Shown: in pieces, positions 48,486-57,325 of the stretch
How the letters are laid out: each line of letters opens with the position of its first letter
How positions within the stretch are numbered: position 1 is the first letter of the stretch
From: Nocardia arizonensis
GTDB lineage: Bacteria > Actinomycetota > Actinomycetes > Mycobacteriales > Mycobacteriaceae
Direction: 5' to 3'
Assembly: GCF_001310275.1 (NCBI RefSeq)
Contig: NZ_LGYZ01000106.1
Location: 1-64,000 of the forward strand
DNA length: 64,000 bases
Notes under the pieces: generated by a model
Database searches by the model: none
Told to the model about the DNA's origin: nothing
What the model saw: the letters and a program-made list of their open reading frames with translations, nothing else
Program-made: the position numbers and the translations under genes

Positions 48486-51080
48486 ATGCGGAATGTGATG
48501 CTCACCGAGCGCGAGAGGGAACTCGGAGAGCTGGCCACCCGGGCGGACGAGGCACGCGGCGGGCAGGGTGGGGCAGTTCTGGTGTGCGGCGAATCCGGGG
48601 CGGGCAAGACCGCATTCGTGGAGACCTTCCTCGAGCGCCGGAGTGCGGACGAGCGCGTGCTCTGGGGAGCGTGCGATCCGCTGTCCACACCGCGCCCGCT
48701 GGGGCCGTTGCACGACCTCGCGCATCGGTTCGACGACGCCACCCGGACGCTGCTGCGCACTGGCGATCAGTCCTACGACATTTTCGCTGCGGTATTCGAC
48801 GCGCTGCGCGTAACACCATCGGTACTGGTCATCGATGATTTGCAGTGGGCCGACCAGGGCACCATCGACCTGTTCCGTTTCCTGCTGCGCCGAGTGCGAC
48901 AGACCCACCTGCTGCTGATCGGGATAGCGCGCGACGACGAGGTCGGCCTCAGCCATCCGCTACGCGGGCTGCTCGGCGATATCGCGAGGTCCCGGCATGC
49001 GAGCACACTCACGGTGCCGCCGTTGAGTCTGGACGCGGTGACCGCCCTGGCCGGAGACAGGCCCGTCGATCCCGCTCGGCTGCATCGGGTGACGGGCGGC
49101 AACGCGTTCTTCGTCTGCGAGATGCTCGACCATCGCACCGATGACCTGCCGACGACCGTCCGCGACGCCATTCTGGCCCGGACCGCCGGATTGGACACCG
49201 CCGCTTGGGACCTCCTGCATCTGCTGACCTGCGCGCCCGGCGCCATCGCCGACCACCTGCTCACCGATCTCGGTATCACTCTGCCCGCGCTGCGTGCCCT
49301 CGACGGCGCCAAACTCATCAAGCGCGACGCTCGCGGGGTGGCGTTCCGGCACGACCTGTGCCGCCTCGCCGTCACCAGCGTGATCCCGCCCGGAGCCGAG
49401 CCGGGTCTGCATCGCCGGTTCATCGCGGCCCACTACGCGACCGGACAGCCGGATCCCGCCGTGCTCACCCATCACGCGCTGGGCGCGGGCGACCGGGGGC
49501 TGATCGCGAGAGCCGCCGCCGAGGCGGGGCGCGCGTCCGCGCGTTCGGGCGCGCACACCCAGGCGGCCGAATTCTTCCGGCTCGCACTGGAACAACACCA
49601 GCTGGCCCCGGCCACGGAAGCCGAGCTCCTCGAACTGCTCGCCGAGGAGTACTACCTGACCGACCGTCTCGACGACGCGATCATGGTGTGCCGCAATGCC
49701 ATCCGGCTGCGTCAGGCGATGCGTTCGGAACCGGCGGTGAGCGCCGACCTGCACGCCCTGGCGATATACGAATGGTACAACTCGAATCGTGCGGTGGCCG
49801 ACGACCATGTGGCCGCGGCGATCGCGGTTCTCGAGGACCGCGATAAGTCGCCCGAACCCGCGACTCTCCCGCAACTCGGGCACGCATTGGCCATGCAGGC
49901 GTTCCTCGCCGGGCAATCGACGCAACTCGACCGTGCCACGCGCCTGCTCGCCCGCGCCCGCGATATCGCCCGTACCACAGGCGATCCGATGCTGCGGGCG
50001 CGTGTCGAGATCATCGGCGGCTGGTGCGGGGTACTCGCCGGGGAGACGGTCGCGCGAGAGCGACTACTCGCACTTCTCGCCGCTGGTCCACGGCACATCG
50101 ACGAGACGTATTCCAGCGGCTACACGAATCTGTCCTATTTCGACGTCGAGCAGCGGCGATTGAGCGCGGCGACCGACTTGCTCGATACCTGCCTACCGCT
50201 GATGGTCGAACACGACCTCCCCGTCTGCCACGTGGTGCAACTGGGTTCGCGTAGTCGGCTGAAACTGCTCACCGGCGATTGGCAGGGAGCACTGGCCGAC
50301 GCCGACTCGGTCTTGGACAGCCCGAGCGCACCGCTGGCTCGCGGTTGGCCACTGTTGATCCGGGCGCTGGTCGCGCTACGCCGCGGCGGGGACGACCACG
50401 GTGGTATCGACCATGCGTGGGAACTCGCCTGCCGTTACGGCGAACCGGTGCGAGTGCTGCCGGTCGCCGCGGCGATCGTCGAGCGGATCTGGCTGACGGG
50501 GGTTGCCGATGAACGCCTCGACCGGTGCCGGACCTTGTTCGACAGCGTGCCCGATCTGGGATTGGAGTGGGCGCGTGGCGAATTGGGCATGTGGCTGGGG
50601 CGAATCGGTGAACGGACCGACGCGGAATCCGTGGCCGAACCGTATCGCCTGCTGTCGGCCGGACAGTACGAAGCAGCCGCCGCGGCATTCGGGGAACTCG
50701 CCACACCGTACGATGTCGCCCTCGCGCTGATCGATTCGGGCGACACGACCGCGGCCCGCCGGGCACTGGATATTCTCGACGGGCTCGGCGCGGATGCCGT
50801 GGCCGCCAAAGTCCGCTACGACCTGCGCGCGAACGGGGTCCGCGCCGTTCCCGCCCCGCGCAAGGCGACGACATTGGCGAATCCGATGGGGTTGACCACC
50901 CGCCAGATCGAGGTGCTGCGACTGCTCGAGGACGGTCTCACCAACGCCGAATTGGCGGAGCGACTGTATCTTTCGGTGAAAACCGTCGACCATCACGTCT
51001 CGGCGATCCTCACCAAATTGCAGGTCGCCAATCGCCGCGACGCAGTCCGACACGCCAAGGAAATGGGCATCCTACGCTGA
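48486..51080 (+). CDS. Large AAA-type LuxR-family transcriptional regulator
   Basis: The 864-residue protein has a Walker A GESGAGKT (35-42), Walker B VLVIDDLQWAD (about 115), a long helical repeat region (about 330-780) and a C-terminal LuxR HTH (LTTRQIEVLRLLEDGLTNAE, then LYLSVKTVDHHVSAI). It matches the LAL/MalT-like STAND regulators, which oligomerise with ATP when a ligand is sensed. It should drive the divergent DUF4242-SemiSWEET genes. The ATG could also be at 48498. Confidence 0.9.
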   Translation: MRNVMLTERERELGELATRADEARGGQGGAVLVCGESGAGKTAFVETFLERRSADERVLWGACDPLSTPRPLGPLHDLAHRFDDATRTLLRTGDQSYDIFAAVFDALRVTPSVLVIDDLQWADQGTIDLFRFLLRRVRQTHLLLIGIARDDEVGLSHPLRGLLGDIARSRHASTLTVPPLSLDAVTALAGDRPVDPARLHRVTGGNAFFVCEMLDHRTDDLPTTVRDAILARTAGLDTAAWDLLHLLTCAPGAIADHLLTDLGITLPALRALDGAKLIKRDARGVAFRHDLCRLAVTSVIPPGAEPGLHRRFIAAHYATGQPDPAVLTHHALGAGDRGLIARAAAEAGRASARSGAHTQAAEFFRLALEQHQLAPATEAELLELLAEEYYLTDRLDDAIMVCRNAIRLRQAMRSEPAVSADLHALAIYEWYNSNRAVADDHVAAAIAVLEDRDKSPEPATLPQLGHALAMQAFLAGQSTQLDRATRLLARARDIARTTGDPMLRARVEIIGGWCGVLAGETVARERLLALLAAGPRHIDETYSSGYTNLSYFDVEQRRLSAATDLLDTCLPLMVEHDLPVCHVVQLGSRSRLKLLTGDWQGALADADSVLDSPSAPLARGWPLLIRALVALRRGGDDHGGIDHAWELACRYGEPVRVLPVAAAIVERIWLTGVADERLDRCRTLFDSVPDLGLEWARGELGMWLGRIGERTDAESVAEPYRLLSAGQYEAAAAAFGELATPYDVALALIDSGDTTAARRALDILDGLGADAVAAKVRYDLRANGVRAVPAPRKATTLANPMGLTTRQIEVLRLLEDGLTNAELAERLYLSVKTVDHHVSAILTKLQVANRRDAVRHAKEMGILR

Positions 51081-51149
51081 CCGCTGACGCGTCCCTCCTG
51101 CCGCGATCCAGAGCAAGCTTCGCAGACGCGCGAACCCGGCCGGCTTCGA

Positions 51150-51578
51150 TCAGCCGGTGGCACCGTCGGGGCGGATCACCGGGACGATTTCGACGAGATC
51201 CTCCACACCGATGAAATCCTTCGGGTTGGTCGTGTAGAGCGGGAGGCCGTTGCGGGCGGCGGTAGCGGCGATCATCAGGTCGGCGGCTCGGCGGCGCGGT
51301 TGGCGGCCCGCCGCATAGACAGCGGCGCAGATCAGGCCGAAGGTCCGAGCAGCCTCGCTGTCGTAGGGCAATGCGTCGCCAAATGTCGCTTCCACGTGTT
51401 GGAGTACGGCGATGCGGCGTGCGCGGGCGACCGGGTCGTCGGTTGCGTAGGGACCGCGCGACAGCTCACCGAGTGTGACCGTCGTGATTGCGGATTCGAT
51501 CGGCAACTGCGTGGGATCGAACAACGCCAGCGCGGCGATGATGCCGGTGTCGAGCACACCTCGTGAAGCGCGATTCAC
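51150..51578 (-). CDS. vapC: PIN-domain toxin, VapC-like
   Basis: The 142-residue protein has the PIN acidic residues in VLDTGI (Asp10), TLGELSRG (Glu39), RRAADLMIAA and the late LYTTNPKDF, so the nuclease site looks intact. PIN toxins cut RNA. The GTG start at 51578 overlaps the antitoxin stop by 4 bases, the usual vapBC coupling. It converges on the LuxR-type gene. Confidence 0.88.
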   Translation of the reverse strand: MNRASRGVLDTGIIAALALFDPTQLPIESAITTVTLGELSRGPYATDDPVARARRIAVLQHVEATFGDALPYDSEAARTFGLICAAVYAAGRQPRRRAADLMIAATAARNGLPLYTTNPKDFIGVEDLVEIVPVIRPDGATG

Positions 51579-51868
51579 AAACCCGTTCCTTCGAGCGGGT
51601 CTTCGGACAACTCGTCATCTACGACAGCATCCAGATCACGGCGCAGTTCGTCGTAGTCGAGCGTTGGCGCGACGGCGAACATGGCCTGAGCCGCGAAGGT
51701 CGGAACGAAGCGATGACGGCGGATCGGTGTGACCTCGGCCAATGGCTCGCCGTTCATGGTCAGCACAAATTGCCTACCTTCACGGAGTCCCCTGGTGACA
51801 CTCCCGGAATCAGTCACGAATTGACGCACACTGACTTCCGTCGGCGGCAAAGGCTCAGGCGTGGCCAT
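51575..51868 (-). CDS. vapB: VapB/Phd-type antitoxin
   Basis: The product of about 97 residues has a Phd/YefM-type N-terminal DNA-binding part (TEVSVRQFVTDSGSVTRGLR, EPLAEVTPIRR) and an acidic C-terminal tail that would neutralise VapC (LRRDLDAVVDDELSEDP). No ribosome site precedes either candidate start (51868 or 51877), so the transcript is probably leaderless. Paired GTAATAC boxes overlap the start. Confidence 0.82.
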   Translation of the reverse strand: MATPEPLPPTEVSVRQFVTDSGSVTRGLREGRQFVLTMNGEPLAEVTPIRRHRFVPTFAAQAMFAVAPTLDYDELRRDLDAVVDDELSEDPLEGTGL

Positions 51869-51895
51869 GTAATACATCGTACCACGCCGTAATAC
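51869..51895. promoter_or_regulatory. Twin GTAATAC boxes at the vapBC start
   Basis: GTAATAC occurs at 51869-51875 and 51889-51895, 20 bases (two helical turns) apart; the first sits in the palindrome TGTAATACA. Likely the VapBC autoregulatory operator and promoter. Confidence 0.55.
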
Positions 51896-51940
51896 AACCC
51901 GGCCCGAGTCGAGGAACGCCACGGCCCGGTAGGTAGTCGG

Positions 51941-52291
51941 TCAGGCGCAGTGGAAGCGGAAGGTGGAGGTTTGGGCGATGCCGGGGGCTACCAGGACTCG
52001 GGTGTCGGGGGCGCCCTCCAGACTGCATCCGGAGGGGACCTCGGCGATCACGACCTGATAGCAGCCCGCGGCGACGACGGCGGTGACCGCGCCGTCGGGG
52101 CCGGTGGCGAGTTCGGTGGGGACGGGGCCCGGGGCGCAGCCGGTGACGCCGACGCGAACTCCGGTGACGGGTAGATCGTCGGCTCCGGTGACGGCGCGCA
52201 CGACCAGGGTGGTCGGGGGCTGCGCGAGGGCGGGGGCCGCTAGGGTGCAGGCGGCGGCCAGCATCGCCAGGGTCGACAGTGTGCGCATCAT
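51941..52291 (-). CDS. Small exported protein with prealbumin-like pattern
   Basis: The 116-residue product has a clear signal peptide (MMRTLSTLAMLAAACTLAAP, cut near ALAQP). A beta-rich mature domain follows, with two Cys pairs (GVTGCAPGP, AGCYQVVIAEVPSGC, FRFHCA). The alternation of strands with GPDGAVTAVVAAGCYQV recalls prealbumin-like or Cna-B folds. Function unknown. Confidence 0.7.
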   Translation of the reverse strand: MMRTLSTLAMLAAACTLAAPALAQPPTTLVVRAVTGADDLPVTGVRVGVTGCAPGPVPTELATGPDGAVTAVVAAGCYQVVIAEVPSGCSLEGAPDTRVLVAPGIAQTSTFRFHCA

Positions 52292-52477
52292 CGTCTTTCG
52301 AGTATTCGGCGGAGTGCTCACGGCACCGAATATAGAGCGGGGCACCGACACGCACCGCCTGGTCGCCACGAAGGTGAGGTTTGTCGCTGTGGCGCATACG
52401 GACACGAATCCCGGGTAAAGGGATACACGGCCCCGCGGTGCGGACGAAAGGCGCGTTGGGTGCCGTACGCTCGCGGC

Positions 52478-53887
52478 ATGACCTGCTGCGGCCCTACCCG
52501 GCGCACCCTGCTCGGCGCACTCGGCGTGGCCGCGCTGTTGCCGGTGACCGAGAGGTTAGGCGCGGGTTCCGCTCGGGCACAGCCCGATTCGATCGCGGCG
52601 ACGGATCTGGAACTGGTCACCGTGACCGATCGCTCGATGGTGCTGACCTGGACAACGGTCGCACCGGACGCGAGCGGCAGGGCGGTTCCGGTGGCGACCG
52701 CGGGCGAGGTCAGGATCGCGGCCGCGGACGCGCCTACGCTCACTATTCACGACCTCGCCGAGGTCACGCCGTACCACTACGCGGAGATCGACGGACTCGA
52801 TCCCGGTCGCCGTTACCGGTTCGAGGCGTGGTCGGAGGGCGTGCGGGCGACGCCCGCGCTGAACCTGACCACGCTCGCGCCCGGATCGCCGGAAACCACC
52901 GGGGAATTCACCACGCTGGTCCCGCCACCGGGACGGCTGCTGCGCACGCTCGCCCTGGCCAACGACGTGCACTTCGGCGAAACGGTCAGCGGCCTCGTCG
53001 CGGGCGGGCTGCCGCCCGGATTCCGCGCTCTCCCGGACCTGCCGCCGTATCCCGAGGTCATGCTCGCCGCCCTGCTCGATGACCTGCGCCGCCCCGATCG
53101 CGACGCTCAGCGGCTGCTGCTCGCGGGCGACCTCACCGCCGAAGCCACCCCGGACCAGTCGCGCACCGTCCGTGCCCGACTCGACTCGTGGGGATCGCTG
53201 GGCCGCGACTACCTGGTGGTGCGCGGCAATCACGACCGCCCGCACACCGGCGAGGAGTACGCCGGTTGCTCCCCCGCCCCGGCCGAGCACCGCGACTGCT
53301 GGGGCGAGGTCTTCCTTCCCCGCCAGGAACTCGTGGCACACGAGATCGGCGGGCTGCGGATTCTCGGCCTCGACACCAGCGACCTCGACGCGGCGGGCGG
53401 CCGCATCGAACGACCCCAGTTCGACCGATTCGCGGACCTGCTGCGCGCCGACCCGGACCGCCCCACCCTCGTCTTCGGCCACCACCCGGTGACCTCCGAA
53501 TCCGGCCGCACCGCGCTCGCGGGCCCCGCATTCGTCCTGAACGCCGCCGACAGCGCCGAACTCCAGGATCTCTACACCCGCGCGCCGGGCGTCTTCCTGC
53601 ACCACGCCGGACATACCCACCGCACCCGCCGCACCCGCCCCGATTCGGCCTGCGCGGTGGAATTTCTGGAAGTCGCGTCGGTGAAGGAGTATCCGGGCGG
53701 CTACAGCCTGCTGCGCCTCTACGAGGGCGGTTACATGGTCAATTTCTACAAGACCCGCGCATCGGCGGCACGGCAGTGGAGCGCCGTCACCCGCGGCGAA
53801 TACTTCGGCCTGCTACCCGATTACACGCTCGGCACCCTCGCCGACCGCAATCATGTTGTGCCACACGATTTCTCCGGCCTCTACTGA
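52478..53887 (+). CDS. Tat-exported metallophosphoesterase
   Basis: The 469-residue product has a Tat-like signal (TRRTLLGALGVAALLP). A fibronectin-III-like domain (about 45-140) is followed by a calcineurin-type domain with NDVHFGE, LLLAGDLTAE, VVRGNHDRPH, VFGHHPV and HHAGHTHR, so the dinuclear metal site is complete. It probably removes phosphate from organic esters or acts as a phosphodiesterase outside the cell. ATG at 52478; the frame extends slightly upstream. Confidence 0.88.
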   Translation: MTCCGPTRRTLLGALGVAALLPVTERLGAGSARAQPDSIAATDLELVTVTDRSMVLTWTTVAPDASGRAVPVATAGEVRIAAADAPTLTIHDLAEVTPYHYAEIDGLDPGRRYRFEAWSEGVRATPALNLTTLAPGSPETTGEFTTLVPPPGRLLRTLALANDVHFGETVSGLVAGGLPPGFRALPDLPPYPEVMLAALLDDLRRPDRDAQRLLLAGDLTAEATPDQSRTVRARLDSWGSLGRDYLVVRGNHDRPHTGEEYAGCSPAPAEHRDCWGEVFLPRQELVAHEIGGLRILGLDTSDLDAAGGRIERPQFDRFADLLRADPDRPTLVFGHHPVTSESGRTALAGPAFVLNAADSAELQDLYTRAPGVFLHHAGHTHRTRRTRPDSACAVEFLEVASVKEYPGGYSLLRLYEGGYMVNFYKTRASAARQWSAVTRGEYFGLLPDYTLGTLADRNHVVPHDFSGLY

Positions 53888-54079
53888 CCGGGGACGACTC
53901 ACTTAAGCCGACACCAGCCAACGGCACGGCGCGTAGCGCCGCCCGGGCGCTCTCGATCGTGTACGGCCGAATTCGGCAACCACCCGATGAATGGGCTTCC
54001 GGCCGTGATTGTCGGACCGGCTTCGTACTCTTGGCGGGAGCGCGGTCCGCGGGGCCGCTGGCAGCCGGGAGGGTCGCAA

Positions 54080-54991
54080 GTGCGGGCGTGGGCGTTGTTG
54101 TCGAAGTTGGATGGTCGAGTATGGGAGAGCAACGAGGGCTATCCGGATGTGCTCGGCTCCACCTATGTCTATGACAGTGGTGTAGCGAATCATCTTCAAG
54201 TGACGGTCGGGGACATGGTCATCCTTCGGGACTCGACTGTGGTGCATGGTGTTTCGCGGATCGACTACATCGATTCCGGGTCCGCGGTGAAGGTCCGCTT
54301 CGTGTGTCCGAAGTGTAGGAGAACCGGTCAGGCGCCGCGGAAGACCAAAGGTTCGGAGTATCTGTGTCGGCGTTGCCGCAACGAGTTCGACGAGCCGTTT
54401 CGGCTCGAGGTGCCGATTACGCGCTATGTCGCGAGCTATGGCGCACAGTGGCAGCCGCTGGACGGTGCACTGTCATTCGGCGCTGTCGAGTCGCTGTTGG
54501 ATCGCGCTCGCCAGAATGCGATTCGGAAGTGCGACCTCGACGGGTTGATCCAGGTCCTGGAGGGGCTCTCAGTGCCTGTACCGGCGCTCCCGGCGCCGCG
54601 CGTGAAGTCTCCGAGGGGCGGTCGGAGGGAGGCGCTTGTCCGAGTTCGTCACGGGCAGAAGGAGTTTCGCGAGGCGCTGTTGGAGCGGTATCAGGTGCGG
54701 TGCGCGGTGACCGGTCCGTGCCCCGCCAAGGTATTGCAGGCCGCGCACCTGCGCGCCTTCGCAGTGCACGAGTCACACAACTTGGACGAGGGGCTACTGC
54801 TGCGGTCGGACCTTCATCAACTGTTCGACGCTGGGTTGATGGCGGTCGATCCGGCGACGCGGTCGGTCGTGCTGGCGCCATCGATGGACGGCTATCCTGA
54901 CTATCAGAAGCTCGTCGGGACAGTCATCGCCGACGGTCCGTACATGGCAGCTCTCGCCGATCATCATGCGGAAGCCACTGCGGCGTGGTAG
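54080..54991 (+). CDS. HNH endonuclease with zinc ribbon and unknown N-terminal domain
   Basis: The 303-residue product starts at a GTG after GGGAGG. An N-terminal beta-rich domain (about 1-70, LQVTVGDMVILRDSTVVHGV, similar in style to EVE/SRA-like readers) precedes a four-Cys zinc ribbon (Cys76, 79, 96, 99), a linker and an HNH domain (AAHLRAF with His223, HNLDEG with Asn234, DLHQLFD with His246). The layout fits modification-dependent restriction enzymes, but the specificity is unknown. It sits next to an integrase remnant and tRNA-Cys. Confidence 0.8.
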   Translation: MRAWALLSKLDGRVWESNEGYPDVLGSTYVYDSGVANHLQVTVGDMVILRDSTVVHGVSRIDYIDSGSAVKVRFVCPKCRRTGQAPRKTKGSEYLCRRCRNEFDEPFRLEVPITRYVASYGAQWQPLDGALSFGAVESLLDRARQNAIRKCDLDGLIQVLEGLSVPVPALPAPRVKSPRGGRREALVRVRHGQKEFREALLERYQVRCAVTGPCPAKVLQAAHLRAFAVHESHNLDEGLLLRSDLHQLFDAGLMAVDPATRSVVLAPSMDGYPDYQKLVGTVIADGPYMAALADHHAEATAAW

Positions 54992-55379
54992 CTTTCGCGC
55001 CACACCTTTCGATGTGGCGGCGTCGTCGGGTCGAGCTTCGGGGACTCGTGCCGCATGCACGGGCTACTCCGTACGACGGCGTCGCTGCCAATCAGCGCGG
55101 GCGCGAACATCAACGTGGTGCAGCGGATGCTCGGCACAAGACGGCCATGCCGACACTCGACCTTACGGGCATCTGTTCGCCGACGATTTGGATGTCGTAG
55201 CCGAAGGCATGGAAGCCGGTGCGCGGGCTGCTGCGGACGAACTGCGGACTGTATGAACCCGTGTCGGAGTGCGACCGCCGTTCTCTGGGCTGTATCCAGC
55301 GAGCGCGGGAAGGATGGAAACCCGGTCCGACGTGGCATTATCGTCGGACCGGATGTCCGGGCAGCGCCCCCAGCTGCCG
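54992..55379. other. Gap around the integrase remnant
   Basis: No intact gene lies between the HNH gene and tRNA-Cys. The only recognisable content is the frameshifted recombinase piece; the stretch 55257-55379 next to the tRNA shows nothing else. A former attachment site would be expected here. Confidence 0.5.
55040..55256 (+). pseudogene. Tyrosine recombinase (integrase) C-terminal remnant
   Basis: Three frames carry consecutive pieces of an integrase C-terminus: LRTTASLPISAGANINVVQR (frame from 55055), then HKTAMPTLD, then YGHLFADDLDVVAEGMEAG. Two frameshifts at about 55133 and 55165 and the loss of the rest show it is dead. The catalytic His/Tyr region is recognisable (LGH-type turn, YGHL). 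It lies 120 bases from the 3-prime end of tRNA-Cys. Confidence 0.75.
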
Positions 55380-55454
55380 TGGAGCGAGCGGCGGGAATCG
55401 AACCCGCGTGAACGGCTTTGCAGACCGTTGCCTCAACCACTCAGCCACGCCCGC
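55380..55454 (-). tRNA. tRNA-Cys (anticodon GCA)
   Basis: Read on the minus strand, GCGGGCG pairs with CGCTCGC as the acceptor stem. The D arm GGCTGAGTGG, the anticodon loop CTGCAAA with GCA at 55419-55421, and the TTCGATT T-loop between GCGGG and CCCGC are all in place. CCA follows the discriminator T (55380-55382). A dead integrase lies beyond its 3-prime end. Confidence 0.92.
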
Positions 55455-55569
55455 CTCGCGTCAGAGCATGCCCGCCGGGATGGTGTCACGACGAGACTTG
55501 CGCTCACCGTGATTCCAATGTGGACGACGCCGCTTCACATGTTGCGGCGATACCCGGGGCGGGCATGGA

Positions 55570-56184
55570 ATGATCGAGTCCATGTCTCGGCCACGTCCGC
55601 TTCCGCTCGATCCGATCGAGGAGGCCCACCGTCAGTGGGTCGGCCACGGCTGGGGCGATGTCGCCGACGGTATGGCCGCGGTCACCTCGCTGGTGCGCGC
55701 CCAGCAGATCGTCATGGCCCGTGTCGACGAGGCGCTCAAGCCGACCGGGTTGACGTTCTCCCGCTACGAACTGCTGATGCTGCTCGGGTTCAGCAAGACG
55801 GGGGCGTTGCCGATGGCCAAGGCCAGCGCGCGGTTGCAGGTGCACCCGACCAGCGTCACCAATACCGTGGACCGGCTCGAGGCCGCGGCGCTGGTGACCA
55901 GGGTGCCCCATCCCAGCGACCGCAGGGCCACGCTCATCGAGATCACCGACGCGGGCCGGGAATTGGTGGCGCGGGCGACCGAGGAGTTGAATACGAAAGT
56001 CTTTGCCAAACCGGGGCTGCCGCCGGACCGCTTGCAGACCCTGCTGCAATTGCTGTCGGAATTCCGCCACGCGGCCGGCGACTTCGACACGGGTTCCGAA
56101 ACGGCGATCTGGTCGGCGGGCCGATATCCGACTCGGCAACCCGACCGGTCCGTCGACTACGCTGCTGAATCGGACAACTCGTAA
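55570..56184 (+). CDS. MarR-family transcriptional regulator
   Basis: The 204-residue protein has the MarR winged helix (LTFSRYELLMLLGFSKTGAL, LQVHPTSVTNTVDRLEAAAL as recognition helix, PHPSDRRATLIEITDAG as wing). A start at 55582 is also possible. It adjoins the Hsp70-like gene and the valine operon, either of which it may control. The C-terminal 40 residues look disordered. Confidence 0.85.
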   Translation: MIESMSRPRPLPLDPIEEAHRQWVGHGWGDVADGMAAVTSLVRAQQIVMARVDEALKPTGLTFSRYELLMLLGFSKTGALPMAKASARLQVHPTSVTNTVDRLEAAALVTRVPHPSDRRATLIEITDAGRELVARATEELNTKVFAKPGLPPDRLQTLLQLLSEFRHAAGDFDTGSETAIWSAGRYPTRQPDRSVDYAAESDNS

Positions 56185-56260
56185 AGTCCTGGCATCCGGC
56201 TAGCGAATTGCCTGTGTCATTGTCTTGGCAGCGGCCGGGAAAAGGTACACCATAGTGTGC

Positions 56261-57322
56261 ATGGTGCTGGTCCTCGGTGTGTCGGCGGGTGCGGGCGGCG
56301 CGCGCGCGGTTCTCACACATTCCGATCAACCGCATCTGCCCCCGATCGAACGCTGCCATATTCCGCGCCGCGCCGGCGGCGGCGTCGACGAACCCGTGTT
56401 CGACGCGATCCGGCTCATGCGCCGGTCCGCGGACCGGCGCGACGAACTCGTCAGCGGCACCGCGGTGACCTGCCGCTGCCCCATGCACGCCGAGGCCGTC
56501 CGCACCGCCGCGGGCAGCGACCCGCTCACCATCGTCGACGAACCGCTTGCGCAGCTGCGCTACCTGCGCTTCACGGGCCGACTGCCCGAATCCGGCACGG
56601 TCATCCTCTACGACCTGGGCGCCTCGGGCCTGACCATCACCCACGTCGACTGCCGCGCCGACGCGGTGCTGTCCAGCAAGCGCACCGCGGTGCTCGGCGG
56701 CGACGGCTACGACGCGCTGCTGCGCTGGCAACTTGCCCGCGGCGGCGTACTGACCGACAAGGTCACCAGCCGTCGGCACCGGGAATCGCTCAGCAGCGCG
56801 CGGGTGGTCACCGCACTCGACGCCGCTTCGGGCGGGCGGGCCGTCATCACCCGCAGCGATCTCGCCGAATTGTGCACCGCGAGCATCCACCGTTCGGCCG
56901 ACTTCGTGCGCGGACTCATCGACGAGACCGGCGTGCGACCGGAAGGCATCGTGCTGCTCGGCGGCTGCGCCCGCAGCCCGATGATGCGCGAGGAGCTGGC
57001 CGAACTGCTCGAACTGCCGGTTATCTACGATTCGGAACCCGAATACGTCTCCGCGCGTGGCGCGGTGCTGCTGGCCGCCGAACGTCACCCCGGCGAGGTC
57101 CGCATGGCGCTGCCGCGCGGCCGGGCCGCGCTGCCGGGCACGCTCATGCCGCCCGCGGTCGGGCGGCGCAAGGTCGTCGCGGCCGTGGCGGTCACCGTGG
57201 CGCTTGGTGCGACCATCGCCGGACTGCTCGCCCTGGAACGGAATTCGGCGCGGACCCCGGAAGGGGGGACCGCGCCGACCCAGATCGAGATGGGTACCGC
57301 ACCTCAACTGTCGAACAACTGA
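56261..57322 (+). CDS. Hsp70/actin-like ATPase-domain protein with C-terminal anchor
   Basis: The 353-residue product has actin-fold segments GTVILYDLGASGLTITHVD (phosphate-2-like) and GIVLLGGCARSPMMREELAE (adenosine-like). PEYVSARGAVLLA follows, and a C-terminal helix (about 305-328) with a short exported tail. The N-terminal phosphate-1 loop GxGTT is replaced by LGVSAGAGGARAV. It resembles membrane-anchored DnaK-like proteins of mycolata with unknown clients. GTG at 56255 or ATG at 56261 are the likely starts. Confidence 0.72.
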   Translation: MVLVLGVSAGAGGARAVLTHSDQPHLPPIERCHIPRRAGGGVDEPVFDAIRLMRRSADRRDELVSGTAVTCRCPMHAEAVRTAAGSDPLTIVDEPLAQLRYLRFTGRLPESGTVILYDLGASGLTITHVDCRADAVLSSKRTAVLGGDGYDALLRWQLARGGVLTDKVTSRRHRESLSSARVVTALDAASGGRAVITRSDLAELCTASIHRSADFVRGLIDETGVRPEGIVLLGGCARSPMMREELAELLELPVIYDSEPEYVSARGAVLLAAERHPGEVRMALPRGRAALPGTLMPPAVGRRKVVAAVAVTVALGATIAGLLALERNSARTPEGGTAPTQIEMGTAPQLSNN

Positions 57323-57325
57323 CCG

